Source: Rhynchosporium graminicola (lineage: Eukaryota; Ascomycota; Leotiomycetes; Helotiales; Ploettnerulaceae). Taken from it: 64,000 bases of DNA. The translations under genes and the position numbers were made by a program. The notes under the pieces were generated by a model. That model was not told where the DNA came from, searched no databases, and saw only the letters and a list, made by a program, of their open reading frames with translations. How positions within the stretch are numbered: position 1 is the stretch's first letter; every line of letters begins with the position of its first letter. Location of the stretch: assembly GCA_900074885.1 (NCBI GenBank), contig FJUW01000002.1, positions 757,001 through 821,000 of the forward strand, in the 5' to 3' direction. Shown here piece after piece: positions 1-9,466 of the stretch.

Positions 1-1447
1 GTCCATAATTTGTCATTTGATTGCCGGTCAAGAACGACTCCGAGACCGATTGTATACCAAAGACGCCATAGCACAGCATTTAACACAAAAAAAGCTCGGT
101 AGACGGGTGTAGAAGGAGACACAACGGCGATTATCGTTACACAAAGCAGAAGAAGCAGAACTGATACGTCAGTGATTCGGAACAAGTCAAGATTTCTTAT
201 ACCAAGCATGGTGTGTACAGAAGGAGGAGCTGTCGCAGGGGCTGAAAACTTCTCTGGGACTTCTGGTTGCTCAGCAAAGTCGATTTCTTCTTGCCGGGCA
301 GCTGTCGCATTCGCAATTTGTGTGTCGCTAGGGCTTGGTTGTAACTGGTGCTTTCGAGGCGGCGGTGGATTGTACGTCTTGTCGATATGAGGATTTTCGA
401 TATATACGAGAAAGGCGAACTGGGCAGTATGTGCAACGATGGAAATCAGTAGTACGTTGTAGCTCGCGGCCATAGCTGAGATGCCGTAGTACCCAGCATA
501 TCCCACAGAATACATGGGATGAGGAGCCATCTCAAAGACACCGTCAAACGTCAGAGCCTGATCAATCAGATAGAAAAAGTCACCCCAATACCAAGCGTAG
601 TCTTTCACGACTCGATGAGCGTCAAGTTTGACCCAGAGATTGAAGCCGATCAGAGCGATGCCTCCTATCCAACGGACCAAGAGCATCATCACGCCTTCTC
701 CAGCAGGACGACTACCGCAAGCGATGGCGAAAAGACAGTAGGACGTAAAGTCACACATCAAAATAAGATCCACGATTCGACGAAAGACTAGCCAAGTATT
801 GTACTCGATAGGGGCTTCGTCGAACTTGTAGTCCTTTGGAATTTTGGTCTCTAGTTCGCTTTTTATCAGTTTGTATAGCCATGGGCGAGGATTCTTTCCT
901 GTGCTTGGATCTTCAAACAGTTTCAACTTCTTAGCCCATGCCACCAATCGCTGGTGGTTAGATTGCATCCGAAGCAGATACCCAATTCCGACATTGTAGC
1001 AGCCTCTCCAGAACAAGAATATAACGGCAAAAGTTGGTCGCATCAGGCAGGGAGGCAGCAGATACAGGGCGAGCACATGAAGAACAAGCACCACAAGGAC
1101 AATAGCATCGGAAAGATTCTTTGGTTGACGAGGATCCAACAACTGAGAAACCATGTCATGAGTTTGAGGAACCGTGAAGACTGCATGCTCGTTAGCTTAC
1201 TCGAGCAATACCCTCCGTATATAACCATGGAGCTCGACGTGCTAGACCCTACTCTCACGAGTGGGTACGTACGAGTTCCATCCGGAGTTCTGCCAATTGT
1301 CTTATGACTCGCGTCGTGTCCCTTTATATCCTCTTCGTCCTGCGGAGTATCCAATCCGCTGCCCCTCAAAGAATCACGTTCTCGAGCTTGTACGTGTTTT
1401 CGTTCTCGTAGGCCCTCTTGGGCAATAGCACTGCTCTCTGCACTCAT
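1..1447 (-). CDS. CHO2: Phosphatidylethanolamine N-methyltransferase, N-terminal part (partial at left edge)
   Basis: Cho2 makes the first SAM-dependent methylation of phosphatidylethanolamine on the way to phosphatidylcholine, in the ER membrane. Two exons are visible: 1447-1273 and 1180-1 (intron of 92 nt, GTACGT..GCAG), giving about 451 residues. The first 58 residues are charged and end in GRTPDGT; the join continues into [19 protein letters not shown], typical of this family. Several hydrophobic segments follow, then the signature [17 protein letters not shown] near residue 275 and [15 protein letters not shown] second membrane block begins before the edge. The catalytic C-terminal half lies outside the window. 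Start chosen at the first ATG of the ORF, in the normal family position. The next gene to the right is divergent, 1.5 kb away. Family assignment is very secure from these motifs. Confidence 0.95.
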
Positions 1448-1642
1448 ATTGAAGAGCAGCGGAGTTGAGTTCGCACTGTCAGAATGTCAAGTGTGGATAA
1501 TTGGAAGTTCTTGAGCTCGGTAGCTGCCTAGGTAAGGATCAGTGATGGATGGTCCGAGAGAGTAGAGTTGACGTTCGTGGGGATTATGTGAGGAATTCCT
1601 ATTTTATTGTTAGAGTTCGCTGGACTGGAAAGGCCATGGGTG

Positions 1643-1718
1643 CATGTGCATGTGCATGTGCATTATTTGTGAGATGCTTGTGGGAATGATCGGGATGGGG
1701 ATGGAGAACATCCATGTG
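1643..1718. promoter_or_regulatory. Cluster of four CATGTG E-box motifs upstream of CHO2
   Basis: CATGTG occurs in tandem at 1643-1648, 1649-1654 and 1655-1660 and again at 1713-1718, roughly 200-270 bp upstream of the CHO2 start codon. CATGTG is the core of the yeast inositol/choline response element bound by Ino2-Ino4, which controls CHO2 in Saccharomyces. That the site works here is inference only: the tandem copies also form a simple TGCATG repeat, and filamentous fungi do not all keep an Ino2 homologue. Confidence 0.3.
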
Positions 1719-2701
1719 CGTTGAGGGGAGAAGCTCACTATTGTACAGTAACAAATTGAAAGAGCTCTCTAAAAATTCGCGTGAGCAAAGAAAGCGCGAT
1801 GTTCGACGAACGGCCTGTTGGACAAAAGTCTGGCAATTCTCTACACCGCCTTCATACAAGTCACCTGTTATAAGTAACCCATATTGGTGTTCAGGCGGCT
1901 CAGTACAGTACCACATTGAGCGGAGTCCATTTCAATGCGTACCTACTAGGTAGGTAGGTGAACTTCTACTAAGTACCTAGTGTACTGAGTTTCTCTTCTA
2001 GACCTGTTGATACACGACTACCTGTAGGAAGCAATACGAGGAGGACTATCTCAGTCAAGTGGGCAACTATGACACGCCAGCCTCTTCCTTCTGTTGATCT
2101 TCTGAGTTGAAAATCCATCAGAGAGGCCTGAGTCTGGGTTGAATAGTATATCTGGGCTTCGACTCATTCTCTCATCTGCTCAAAATGCACCATGAAGGCC
2201 ACAGTCATGCATTCGTCTTGCTTGCGCCGCGAACGCCGTGGCCTGATCGGGACCGGCGAACGACATGCGCTGAATTTCATCTGGCAAATCTTCTTAATAG
2301 GCTCCAGTTATGAGGTTCAGCTAAGGCTTGCCTCGAGACCATTCCAAGGGGCCTCTCTGTAGGCTTATATTGTGCGCATTGCTTGTGCAACGGTCAAGTG
2401 TTTACCAGGTACTTTCTTTCTTCCAAGCCCTTGCCTAAGAAGATCAAACAACAAATCATAATGACCCAAAACGCGGAATCGATTCATGTAATCAAATGAT
2501 TATGATGCTCAAGATTATATGGCCTGCTCTTCCTAGTGCTTCCTGAGCTCCGTTTCCTGTCTCATCCAAGGTACTGGGCCATCAAACGGCATGGCCGCCT
2601 TGCGTGGTTGCTCGCTTACAATCGAACCCATCACTGCAGGTGGTCTTGTTGAGCATTGCTTTGTTCAGTTTCGCTCGCAAGTATATTTCCAATGGTAATT
2701 T

Positions 2702-2710
2702 ATGAGTCAT
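2702..2710. promoter_or_regulatory. Perfect Gcn4/CpcA-type palindrome ATGAGTCAT
   Basis: ATGAGTCAT matches the consensus of the bZIP amino-acid starvation regulator (Gcn4 in yeast, CpcA/Cpc1 in moulds). It lies 264 bp before the start codon of the E2/F-box gene and 31 bp before a TATA-like box. Function is inferred from motif only. Confidence 0.35.
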
Positions 2711-2740
2711 TGGCCGAATAGTTGACGCCGAGAAAAAAAA

Positions 2741-2747
2741 TATAAAG
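2741..2747 (+). promoter_or_regulatory. TATA-like box of the E2/F-box gene
   Basis: TATAAAG follows an A-run, 227 bp before the ATG at 2974. The intervening leader is rich in CAACAACAACC-type sequence, usual for a fungal 5' UTR. Confidence 0.4.
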
Positions 2748-2973
2748 CCTTCCCCCTCCAGCCCGTGTTCTCTTCTGCCGCTCCATCTGACTTGCTCAGT
2801 TCAACAACAACAACCAACTAATTGCCCAACAGCGAGTCAACCTGCCTGCTCTTCTGTTTCAATTGAATCTCATCGCATTCATAAAGTCATATCATTTCGC
2901 GGCCACCTTCATTTCATCACCAGCTCGACAGTTCCTGGCAGGTCCACAAACCCGAGTTCTCCATTCCCTCACT

Positions 2974-5256
2974 ATGGCATCCACTTCAGCCAACGCACTC
3001 GCCAGTGCCAATAGTCTCAAGCAGCGTCTCTTGCAAGACATTGCGGAGCTTCAGACGAGGCCATACCCCAATATTGCCTTGCACGTACAAGAGGGTGATC
3101 TCACTCGTGCATGTCTAATTCTCACGGTAGATTACGGACCAATGCACTTGACTATTACCTTTCCCAGTAGGTTATGGGGAAGTCCAAAATCTTCTTTTCT
3201 AAAAGCCTCAAGATTTTATTGAGACTTGTCTGATCCTTCCCTTGATAATCTTCTAGTATACTATGTAGCCAATACTGACTCCCCCGTTACTTAGAAGACT
3301 TCCCTCTCTCGCCTCCACAGATTCGCATGGATTCTAAGGTCTATCATCCAAACATTTTCGGCGGTTACATCTGCGCCTCGATACTCAACACCACAGAGGG
3401 TTACACACCTGCATACACTCTCAAGAGCATTGCCATTCAACTTCTCAGCTTCTTCAGTAGTGACAAAATCGAGCAGGTAGGCGGCGTGGGCTCTGTTGAT
3501 CTCAACATGTACCGCAGTACCAACAGCTATATTGTCGATCGTCAAGGACATGTATGCAGAATGTGCCCCTTTGGTGCTTCAGCTCTTCAACCTCTTACGG
3601 CTGGATCAACAAGCGCGCCACTGAGTCCCCACACCCCACCACGTCCTGTGACTGATGAAGATTTCGACATGGAATGGCCGAGTCCCCAGAAGAGCTCATC
3701 TATTGGAAGCGGTCGCAAGAGAAGACAAGCCACCGTTACGGCGCCCAGGGCTCCGGTATCAGTTTCACAAGCCGAGATCGAAGTCATCGTACCCTTCATA
3801 GGCATTCAAAAAATGAAGATGCCAGATGAGATCCTTCTGTTAGTCTGTCACATGTTAGAGGACGAGGAATTGATGGTCTTTGCACAAGTCTAGGAAAAAA
3901 TCGGTGTCTTGATGACTAACTACGACATCATCCGTACCCGTGAGCTGGAATGCTTCTGCTTCAAGACCAGTTACATCGCCAGCAAGCTTGGTGTTGGAGT
4001 TAGCATCGAGAAGCGAGGCAGAATTGGGTCCTTCGAGTTGGAGTTCGATCTGTTGTCGCTTCAGGGATTCAAGGATCACAGAATTCGCCGCTCAGTCCAA
4101 GGTGTTGGATTTCAGCACGTAAGTAAAGCCCGTCCATTCCTCCTTCACAGATCCCAAGAGATATTCTCCCTGATTGTCAGCACTAACTATCACGAAGTGG
4201 TTAGGTCTACCAATCTCTAACGGTCATTGGAGAAAGGTCAGGGAGAATGTTATCACAACTCTTTCGACTTTGTCGACAGAAGCTGGCTTGACTTCGGGAG
4301 GTATCAGCCAAGTCATTTACGCATTCATGAAAGACATCGTTGTGAAACTCAACAAAGAGACCGAGAAAGCCACCATCAGAGCCCCTTACTACCCTTACGA
4401 AGAAACCCCACAAAGCGGACTCTTACATGCTTCCGAGAAAGCCATCGAGTCGTACTTCCACCTCTTCCACCTCCTACTCTGTCTCGCAACAGAACAACCA
4501 TCCATCGCCATATCCGCAAACAACAAACTCGAGGGCTTTGCTCGTGGTGAGAACTCCAAGGATGCCTACCCGAATCTTGGTCACTTACTTGTTGCTGCAT
4601 TGATCACCGACGTGCCGATGACGGAGAAGATGATGAAGTCCATCGTGCGCGAGACCATCACCAGAAATGTCGTCTGGATGCTCGACTCCAAAGGCTCAGG
4701 CATGGCCGAGCTCGCCTACCTCGAACCATCTCCCATCTCCGAATACCGCCTCAAGCACACTTTTGAAGCTGGCAAGACATCCTACCGCCTCCTGATGTTC
4801 TTGAATCTCTTCCGCAAAGTCGCCGTTGGAAGTCCTCGTAAATCGCTCTCTGTCCTCCGTGACGAGGCTTTCGAGAGACATGGTGCTCCACCTCGTGGTT
4901 CTGCCAAGGGACTTGCTGAGTCCATCAAGCGTATTCATCAGGTCACCTCTTTCACGCAATTTCTTCATCACTTGGATATTGGGAAACCTTCTGCTGAGTG
5001 GTTCACTACTTTCTTGAAGGACTGTATCCAGGATGGTGTGAACAAGGGATATCATCGTACTCCCCTTAACCAGGGCCAGGCTTTGATGCTTCGTCAGAGA
5101 GAGGAGCCGAACGTTGTGGTTGCTTCTAGCGTCTACCCTCAGCAGGTTAATGCTCCTTGTCCATCCTTCTTCCCGGGCCACGGTAATAGTGGAACGGGTC
5201 GAGGGGGATATGGAGGTAAAGGTGGTAGAGGAGGCAGAGGTGGTCGTAGATACTGA
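2974..5256 (+). CDS. Ubiquitin-conjugating (E2/UBC) domain fused to an F-box-like region and RGG tail; in-frame TAG
   Basis: Exons 2974-3166, 3295-4118 and 4198-5256 (introns 128 and 79 nt, the second with branch point CTAAC). Start: ATG in good context (ACTATGG). Residues 1-150 form an E2 fold: FPLSPPQIRMDSKVYHPN, then the expected catalytic Cys91 in GGYICASIL. A Ser/Pro-rich basic linker follows, then KMPDEILLLVCHMLEDEELM, which resembles the first helices of an F-box. The next part is helical and unassigned; the tail is Gly/Arg rich (GRGGYGGKGGRGGRGGRRY). E2 enzymes pass ubiquitin to substrates and F-box proteins bind Skp1 in SCF ligases, so the fusion suggests a self-contained ubiquitination factor (inference). 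Codon 264, inside the F-box, is TAG (3891-3893); the same frame stays open on both sides, giving 691 codons besides the final stop. Nonsense mutation, sequencing error and readthrough are all possible. Confidence 0.7.
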
Positions 5257-6536
5257 TTGGTCCGGAAATCAAGTAGAAGTGTACTTCCCCTACAGACTCA
5301 GAACCCCCAATCTCGACACATAACGCGGAGCGAAAGATTCACTGGTATATCATGCGATTCCGCCCTGAAAGCTCAGAGCTGGCATGAGATGTCGCTTAGG
5401 CATGAAGGATGGACGGAACGTACAGATGCAGGTGCGGAAAATGATACCCCATAGATGAGTCACAGAAATGGAAACAAAATTTTCACTAACGAAATTGGTT
5501 TGATTCTTCATGCAAGTTTGAGTGACGTCTGAGAACGTTACTAACTGCTCATACGCTCACAACTCGAGAACCCGCTTCCTGCAAGCAGGAAGCATCTTGT
5601 TAGGTGCGTGTGCGTCCCTTGAAAAGCACAGAATTGGTGCTAAGATGAACTATTTTCAGAGGCCAGAGCAAATCAAATCAACTCAATTCTCCAGCTGCCA
5701 TCACATCAGCATTCATTATAGAGGTACAGATAAAATGGAATCCTGATATTTCAGCTGGCATACGACTAGTCTCTGGTAATACAACTATTGTGAACAGAGT
5801 ACTAAAGACGGAATGGATTGGACGAATTGAAAAAGAAGAAAAACTTGATAATATTGTAGGAACTGATTTACTTATATAGATGTAGCTGCGTACTTGTTTG
5901 CCTCTGGCCCGAGGCCTCGGCTAACGAACGTCTTATCAACAATAAAAACAAAACTCAATTCTTGTAGGCCGCGAAAATTAGGATGTTGACTTGCCTACAC
6001 TGTTCTATGCACCTCACACTTAATATTTCCCAGTCCCCCAATCAAACTCAACAGAATTTCCAGGTGCGCTCTTGTTGCATGGTTAGCCCGAGATCCTTGG
6101 TGTACTATTCGAAACTCGTCTATATTTATGAGTTTATGAGTGCACGTTCTTATTGCATCTCGAGATGAGGCTAAGGTACCTACCTATAATCTGATTCTTC
6201 CCCATGCTCACTTTTAGTCCCGGGCCTGGTCGGTTGGCCAATGACCCGAGCCCAGGGTAATTAAGAGGTGATGATAACTCCCAGGACGGCGAATATTCGA
6301 TCATGCGGATCGCTTATACTTGATATGCCATCCAGAACACTGGATCCAGTGTGCTTTAGTCTTTACTTTCAGTCATCGCATCCCTTTTCGCAGAAATATA
6401 ACATAGTTACCTGCCATAGTCACGTTTACAATCACGTGCTCGGCAAGCCCAGCGACGGAATTAAACCTCCTTTGACTTGCTCTCAACTCACCAGCAAGTA
6501 TTCATCGACCCAGATTCTTCGGTACGGAAACGCACA
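5257..6536. other. Intergenic region
   Basis: 3' flank of the E2/F-box gene and upstream region of the DUF1115 gene. I looked for an RWD-domain exon for the downstream gene and found none. Only short, unconvincing ORFs. Confidence 0.5.
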
Positions 6537-6993
6537 ATGCCACCCATCCACCGCATCCTAATAAAAACCCACCACATGACCTCCCGCAAGAAAATCCTCG
6601 CCCTGACCAAATCCGCAAAACGGCTCTCCTGTGCTGTGCTCTTGAAAACTGGCAGTCCTCCGGGCATCATGCTAGCAGAAGGCGAGCTTGCGGGAGATTG
6701 GCTAGAAGTTGTGCGAGTAAGCGTTCTCACTTTACAAGCAACAACTTTGGAAAAACATGGGTTTAATTGAAGCATAGAAATTACGTTATAAGGATTTTCG
6801 CTTGATGAAGAAAGAGCTGGTTCAGAAGAGAGGATTGGATGTTGAGTATGGGGGCGTGAAAGAGTTGAGTAGCGTCAAGGAGTTTGGAGCTTTTCTGGAG
6901 AGGGGGAGGGAGAGAGTTGGAGATGGAGATGGAGATATCTTTGGGTGGTGGAGGGTAGGCATGGGGTTTAAGAAGGATGAGGATGCGCCTTGA
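6537..6993 (+). CDS. Small DUF1115 (RWDD2/Prp3 C-terminal-like) protein
   Basis: Two exons, 6537-6716 and 6793-6993, joined by a phase-0 intron of 76 nt (GTAAGC..TAAG), giving 126 residues. The N-terminal half contains THHMTSRKKILALTKSAKRL and LLKTGSPPGIMLAEGE, the pattern of the DUF1115 domain found at the C terminus of RWDD2 and Prp3 (a basic HH..KR helix, then a Gly-Pro-Gly turn and a VEG-like strand). Exon 2 resumes with DFRLMKKELVQKRGLDVEYG. RWDD2 proteins usually carry an RWD domain before DUF1115; none is visible here, so this is a domain-only version or its first exon lies unrecognised upstream. The ORF is open to 6477, but ATG 6537 is the first ATG. Biochemical role unknown. It converges on the GMF gene. 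Confidence 0.65.
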
Positions 6994-7599
6994 TTCTGGT
7001 CATGACCTATCAATTGAAAGACTGACAGGAGTGGACACTGTCGATTCCATCAAGAGGACGCTCGTAGAGCTGGTTTGGGTAGCGCTGGCAAGCCCCTAAA
7101 GAATGGGGGTAGTGCGATGGAGCAGAGTGCTTTCCAGCAGGCCGAGAAGCTACAGAAGGGACATCTCTAGATGAACTGATAAGGGCCGAGCGTCATACCG
7201 GCTAGGTTTCATAAGAGAGGAATGCAGGAGAAAGGTTAATTGAAAGTACTAGGCAAAAGCACAATAGGGTAGGTCAATCAATCCTTGTTCCTACGATCAT
7301 TGGCTAATTGTACAGACAGCAAACGCTCTTGCATATCGCCGTACGAGGTTTAAACCCAGAAGTCGCGCCTTTGAGATCTTTAAGAGCTCCGTGGTGTAGA
7401 GAGAAAATACATCTTAGGGCGGATCACCCTTCTCAGACGATGGACGAGATGTTCTCTTAGGATACTTGTCAAATCACTTGTTCCAGCCGCACAATAAATG
7501 AGGAAAACGTGATTTCAATAGAGAAGATATAAAATAATCTTTCCGAGCTGGTTCCATTGTTCTGTATTCCAAGAATAGGGCATTATCTACCTCCATTTT
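6994..7599. other. Intergenic region between convergent genes
   Basis: Shared 3' flank of the DUF1115 and GMF genes. No gene, repeat or RNA recognised. Confidence 0.5.
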
Positions 7600-8232
7600 T
7601 CACGCAGCGCCTAACTTCGCAGGCAACTCCTCCAAATCATCCACCGAATCAATCTCAATAACCTTCCCCACCTCAGCCGTATTCCTCATCAACTCCTTCG
7701 CCCCAGCATACACCATCCTTAATTCCGCATTACACGTAACCGGAAGGTAATATAGCAATACATAGGGAACCGATAACCGTCCAGAAGGCTACACCAGCAT
7801 CAGCCATCATCCTCTCCCTGTCGTAAACCCATAACACGACTGACTCACCAGTGTCAGAGGATAGCTCAACAGCACGAATCTCGGCGCGTGGTCTGGGAGA
7901 TCCTCGCCTATATCCTCCAAAGTCTTGTATACGGTCTTGTCTTCATCCTGCTTGATTTCCAATGTCTGCTTATCGATCATGTCTAGTGCGCGTCAGGTCT
8001 GCTGTCGCGGTGGGTAGGAGAAGGAGAGGAGGGAGATCGTCTGCGAATGCAATAGCTGTGGCTGGAGTGAGACGGACATACAGATCACGGCTTGGGGGTC
8101 GCTGGCACGAGAGGTCCCCAGACGGAACTTGCGGAGGTGGTCTTTGCTCTCTTGGCTGAAGGTGTAGAGTCTGCTTTCGGAGGACTGGAGAATGGTTAGC
8201 TGAGTCGTGAATTGCGGGTTTTGGCGTACCAT
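7600..8232 (-). CDS. AIM7: Glia maturation factor / Aim7 (ADF-cofilin family, Arp2/3 debranching)
   Basis: GMF binds the Arp2/3 complex, removes actin branches and limits new ones. Exons 8232-8230, 8184-8082, 7982-7849 and 7788-7600 give 142 residues, the usual family length. Exon 2 encodes SSESRLYTFSQESKDHLRKF and DPQAVI, exon 3 MIDKQTLEIKQDED and APRFVLLSYPLTL, exon 4 SGRLSVPYVLLYYLPVTC then AELRMVYAGAKELM, all typical of GMF. The start is unusual: the ATG at 8232 is followed at once by a 45-nt intron (GTACGC, branch CTAAC, CTCCAG), so exon 1 codes only for Met. Support is the total length, a multiple of three, and the lack of another in-frame ATG close to exon 2. An alternative start in an upstream exon at 8475 cannot be excluded. 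The family call is certain; the first exon is less so. Confidence 0.88.
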
Positions 8233-9076
8233 TCTTGCGGGTTGGCACAGCGAAGCTGTGTTCTACTGTTAGTGAAGGTTGGATGCACAGCTCTCGTTCT
8301 GATGATAGCGGGGCAACTGGACGTGGGGTAGGGAGTTTTCGCTTAGTAAGCGAGAACAATATTTACCTTCAGCTTTCACCTGCTGATACCTTATCTTCTC
8401 CTTGAACCAGTAAGCAGGATCTGAGTTGTGGATTCTCCTTGGAGGAAATACTTTCCACCTGGCCAGATGAGCCATGGATGTGATCCAGTACTTGCATCTG
8501 GCTGCCTCATCATTGAAAATACATTTACAATATTCTTACATCTTTCATAACCTACTCGGTCTCATTGGCCTCAAATCTCGGCGAGGAAAAAGGTGCCCCT
8601 CAACTCTAATCCGGCTGTTAAGGCTGAGCCGTTTCCTCGTGCCACCGACGTCATTCGGCTTGACAGGGTGGAACGGCGATCGAGGACATACTGTACGGGA
8701 GTGAAAGATGACAAGGCATCGGCGGAACAAACAGTCTTGGTAAGGTATTGCGTAAATAGCCTGGTATTTTAACCGAGTTTCAAGTCTCGAAGCTGGTTTA
8801 TCCATTGTATTGGAAAGCAACCATCTTATTCAGCACATCAAAACTTCGAAGTCATGCCCATGCTCTCACATGTGTTCGATGTCTATTGAATGTAATCCTT
8901 CGGAATGAGCCACCGACAGCCCATCTAGGTTGGACATATCCGCTGCCTTTTCATCACGCAACATCAACGGCTTTAAATTCGCAATGGCGTCCATTTCGCT
9001 AGTCGCCCCGCACCTGCCAGAAAAACGCCAAGGACGATAGCCAGACTTGGCAAAGCTTGTTCCCCCCCCCCCCCCC

Positions 9077-9104
9077 NNNNNNNNNNNNNNNNNNNNNNNN
9101 NNNN
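9077..9104. other. Assembly gap (28 N) after a poly-C run
   Basis: Twenty-eight N follow a run of about 15 C and precede CCCGCC. The homopolymer probably stopped the reads. True gap length is unknown. Confidence 0.98.
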
Positions 9105-9176
9105 CCCGCCTGGTCCAGTAAGCGTCATCGCACCAAGGAACTTCGAACGTGGGGTTCGGCCCAGATTCGCGGATCC

Positions 9177-9204
9177 AGGACCCAGGACCCAGGACCCAGG
9201 ACCC
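9177..9204. repeat. Tandem heptamer (AGGACCC) x4
   Basis: Four exact AGGACCC units beside the assembly gap, in non-coding sequence. A local minisatellite; length may vary among strains. Confidence 0.9.
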
Positions 9205-9466
9205 CTCGATCCACTGGCACTTGCACTTACACTTCCAACCATCGCCAAATGAACGCGACGCCTTCAACCCCGCGGCTGACTAACAGAATTCACCCTACAA
9301 AGGTCTTGGTGCATCCGTTATATCCAGCTTGAATTTGTACCTTTCAATGATTCAATATTGTCTTGATTACTACTGCCTTGAATTACTACAACGACGTCAG
9401 CATTTAGCTCATGCTCCTGTCAAGCGCATCGAGTAACATCATTTTATCCTACGATCTCTTGAAACC

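Larger units (their letters stand above)
1448..2973. other. Intergenic region between divergent CHO2 and E2/F-box genes
   Basis: Shared upstream region of two divergent genes. It holds a TGCATG microsatellite, a GTAG run near 1946-1960, an ATGAGTCAT site and a TATA-like box, listed separately. No ORF here looks like a gene. Confidence 0.6.
8233..9466. other. Intergenic region with assembly gap
   Basis: Divergent upstream region of GMF and the phospholipase D-like gene. It holds the gap and a heptamer repeat listed below, and a minus-strand 68-codon ORF (8475-8269) I could not assign. Confidence 0.5.

Noticed and set aside
3838..3893. Cryptic intron ending at the TAG of the E2/F-box gene
   Set aside because: The only plausible donor (GTTAGT) would remove 55 nt, break the frame and delete the F-box helix.
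8269..8475. Minus ORF of 68 codons starting MAHLARWKVFPPRRIHNSDP
   Set aside because: Looks protein-like and has a possible donor after about 37 codons, but no family recognised and no downstream exon apart from GMF; GMF is complete without it.
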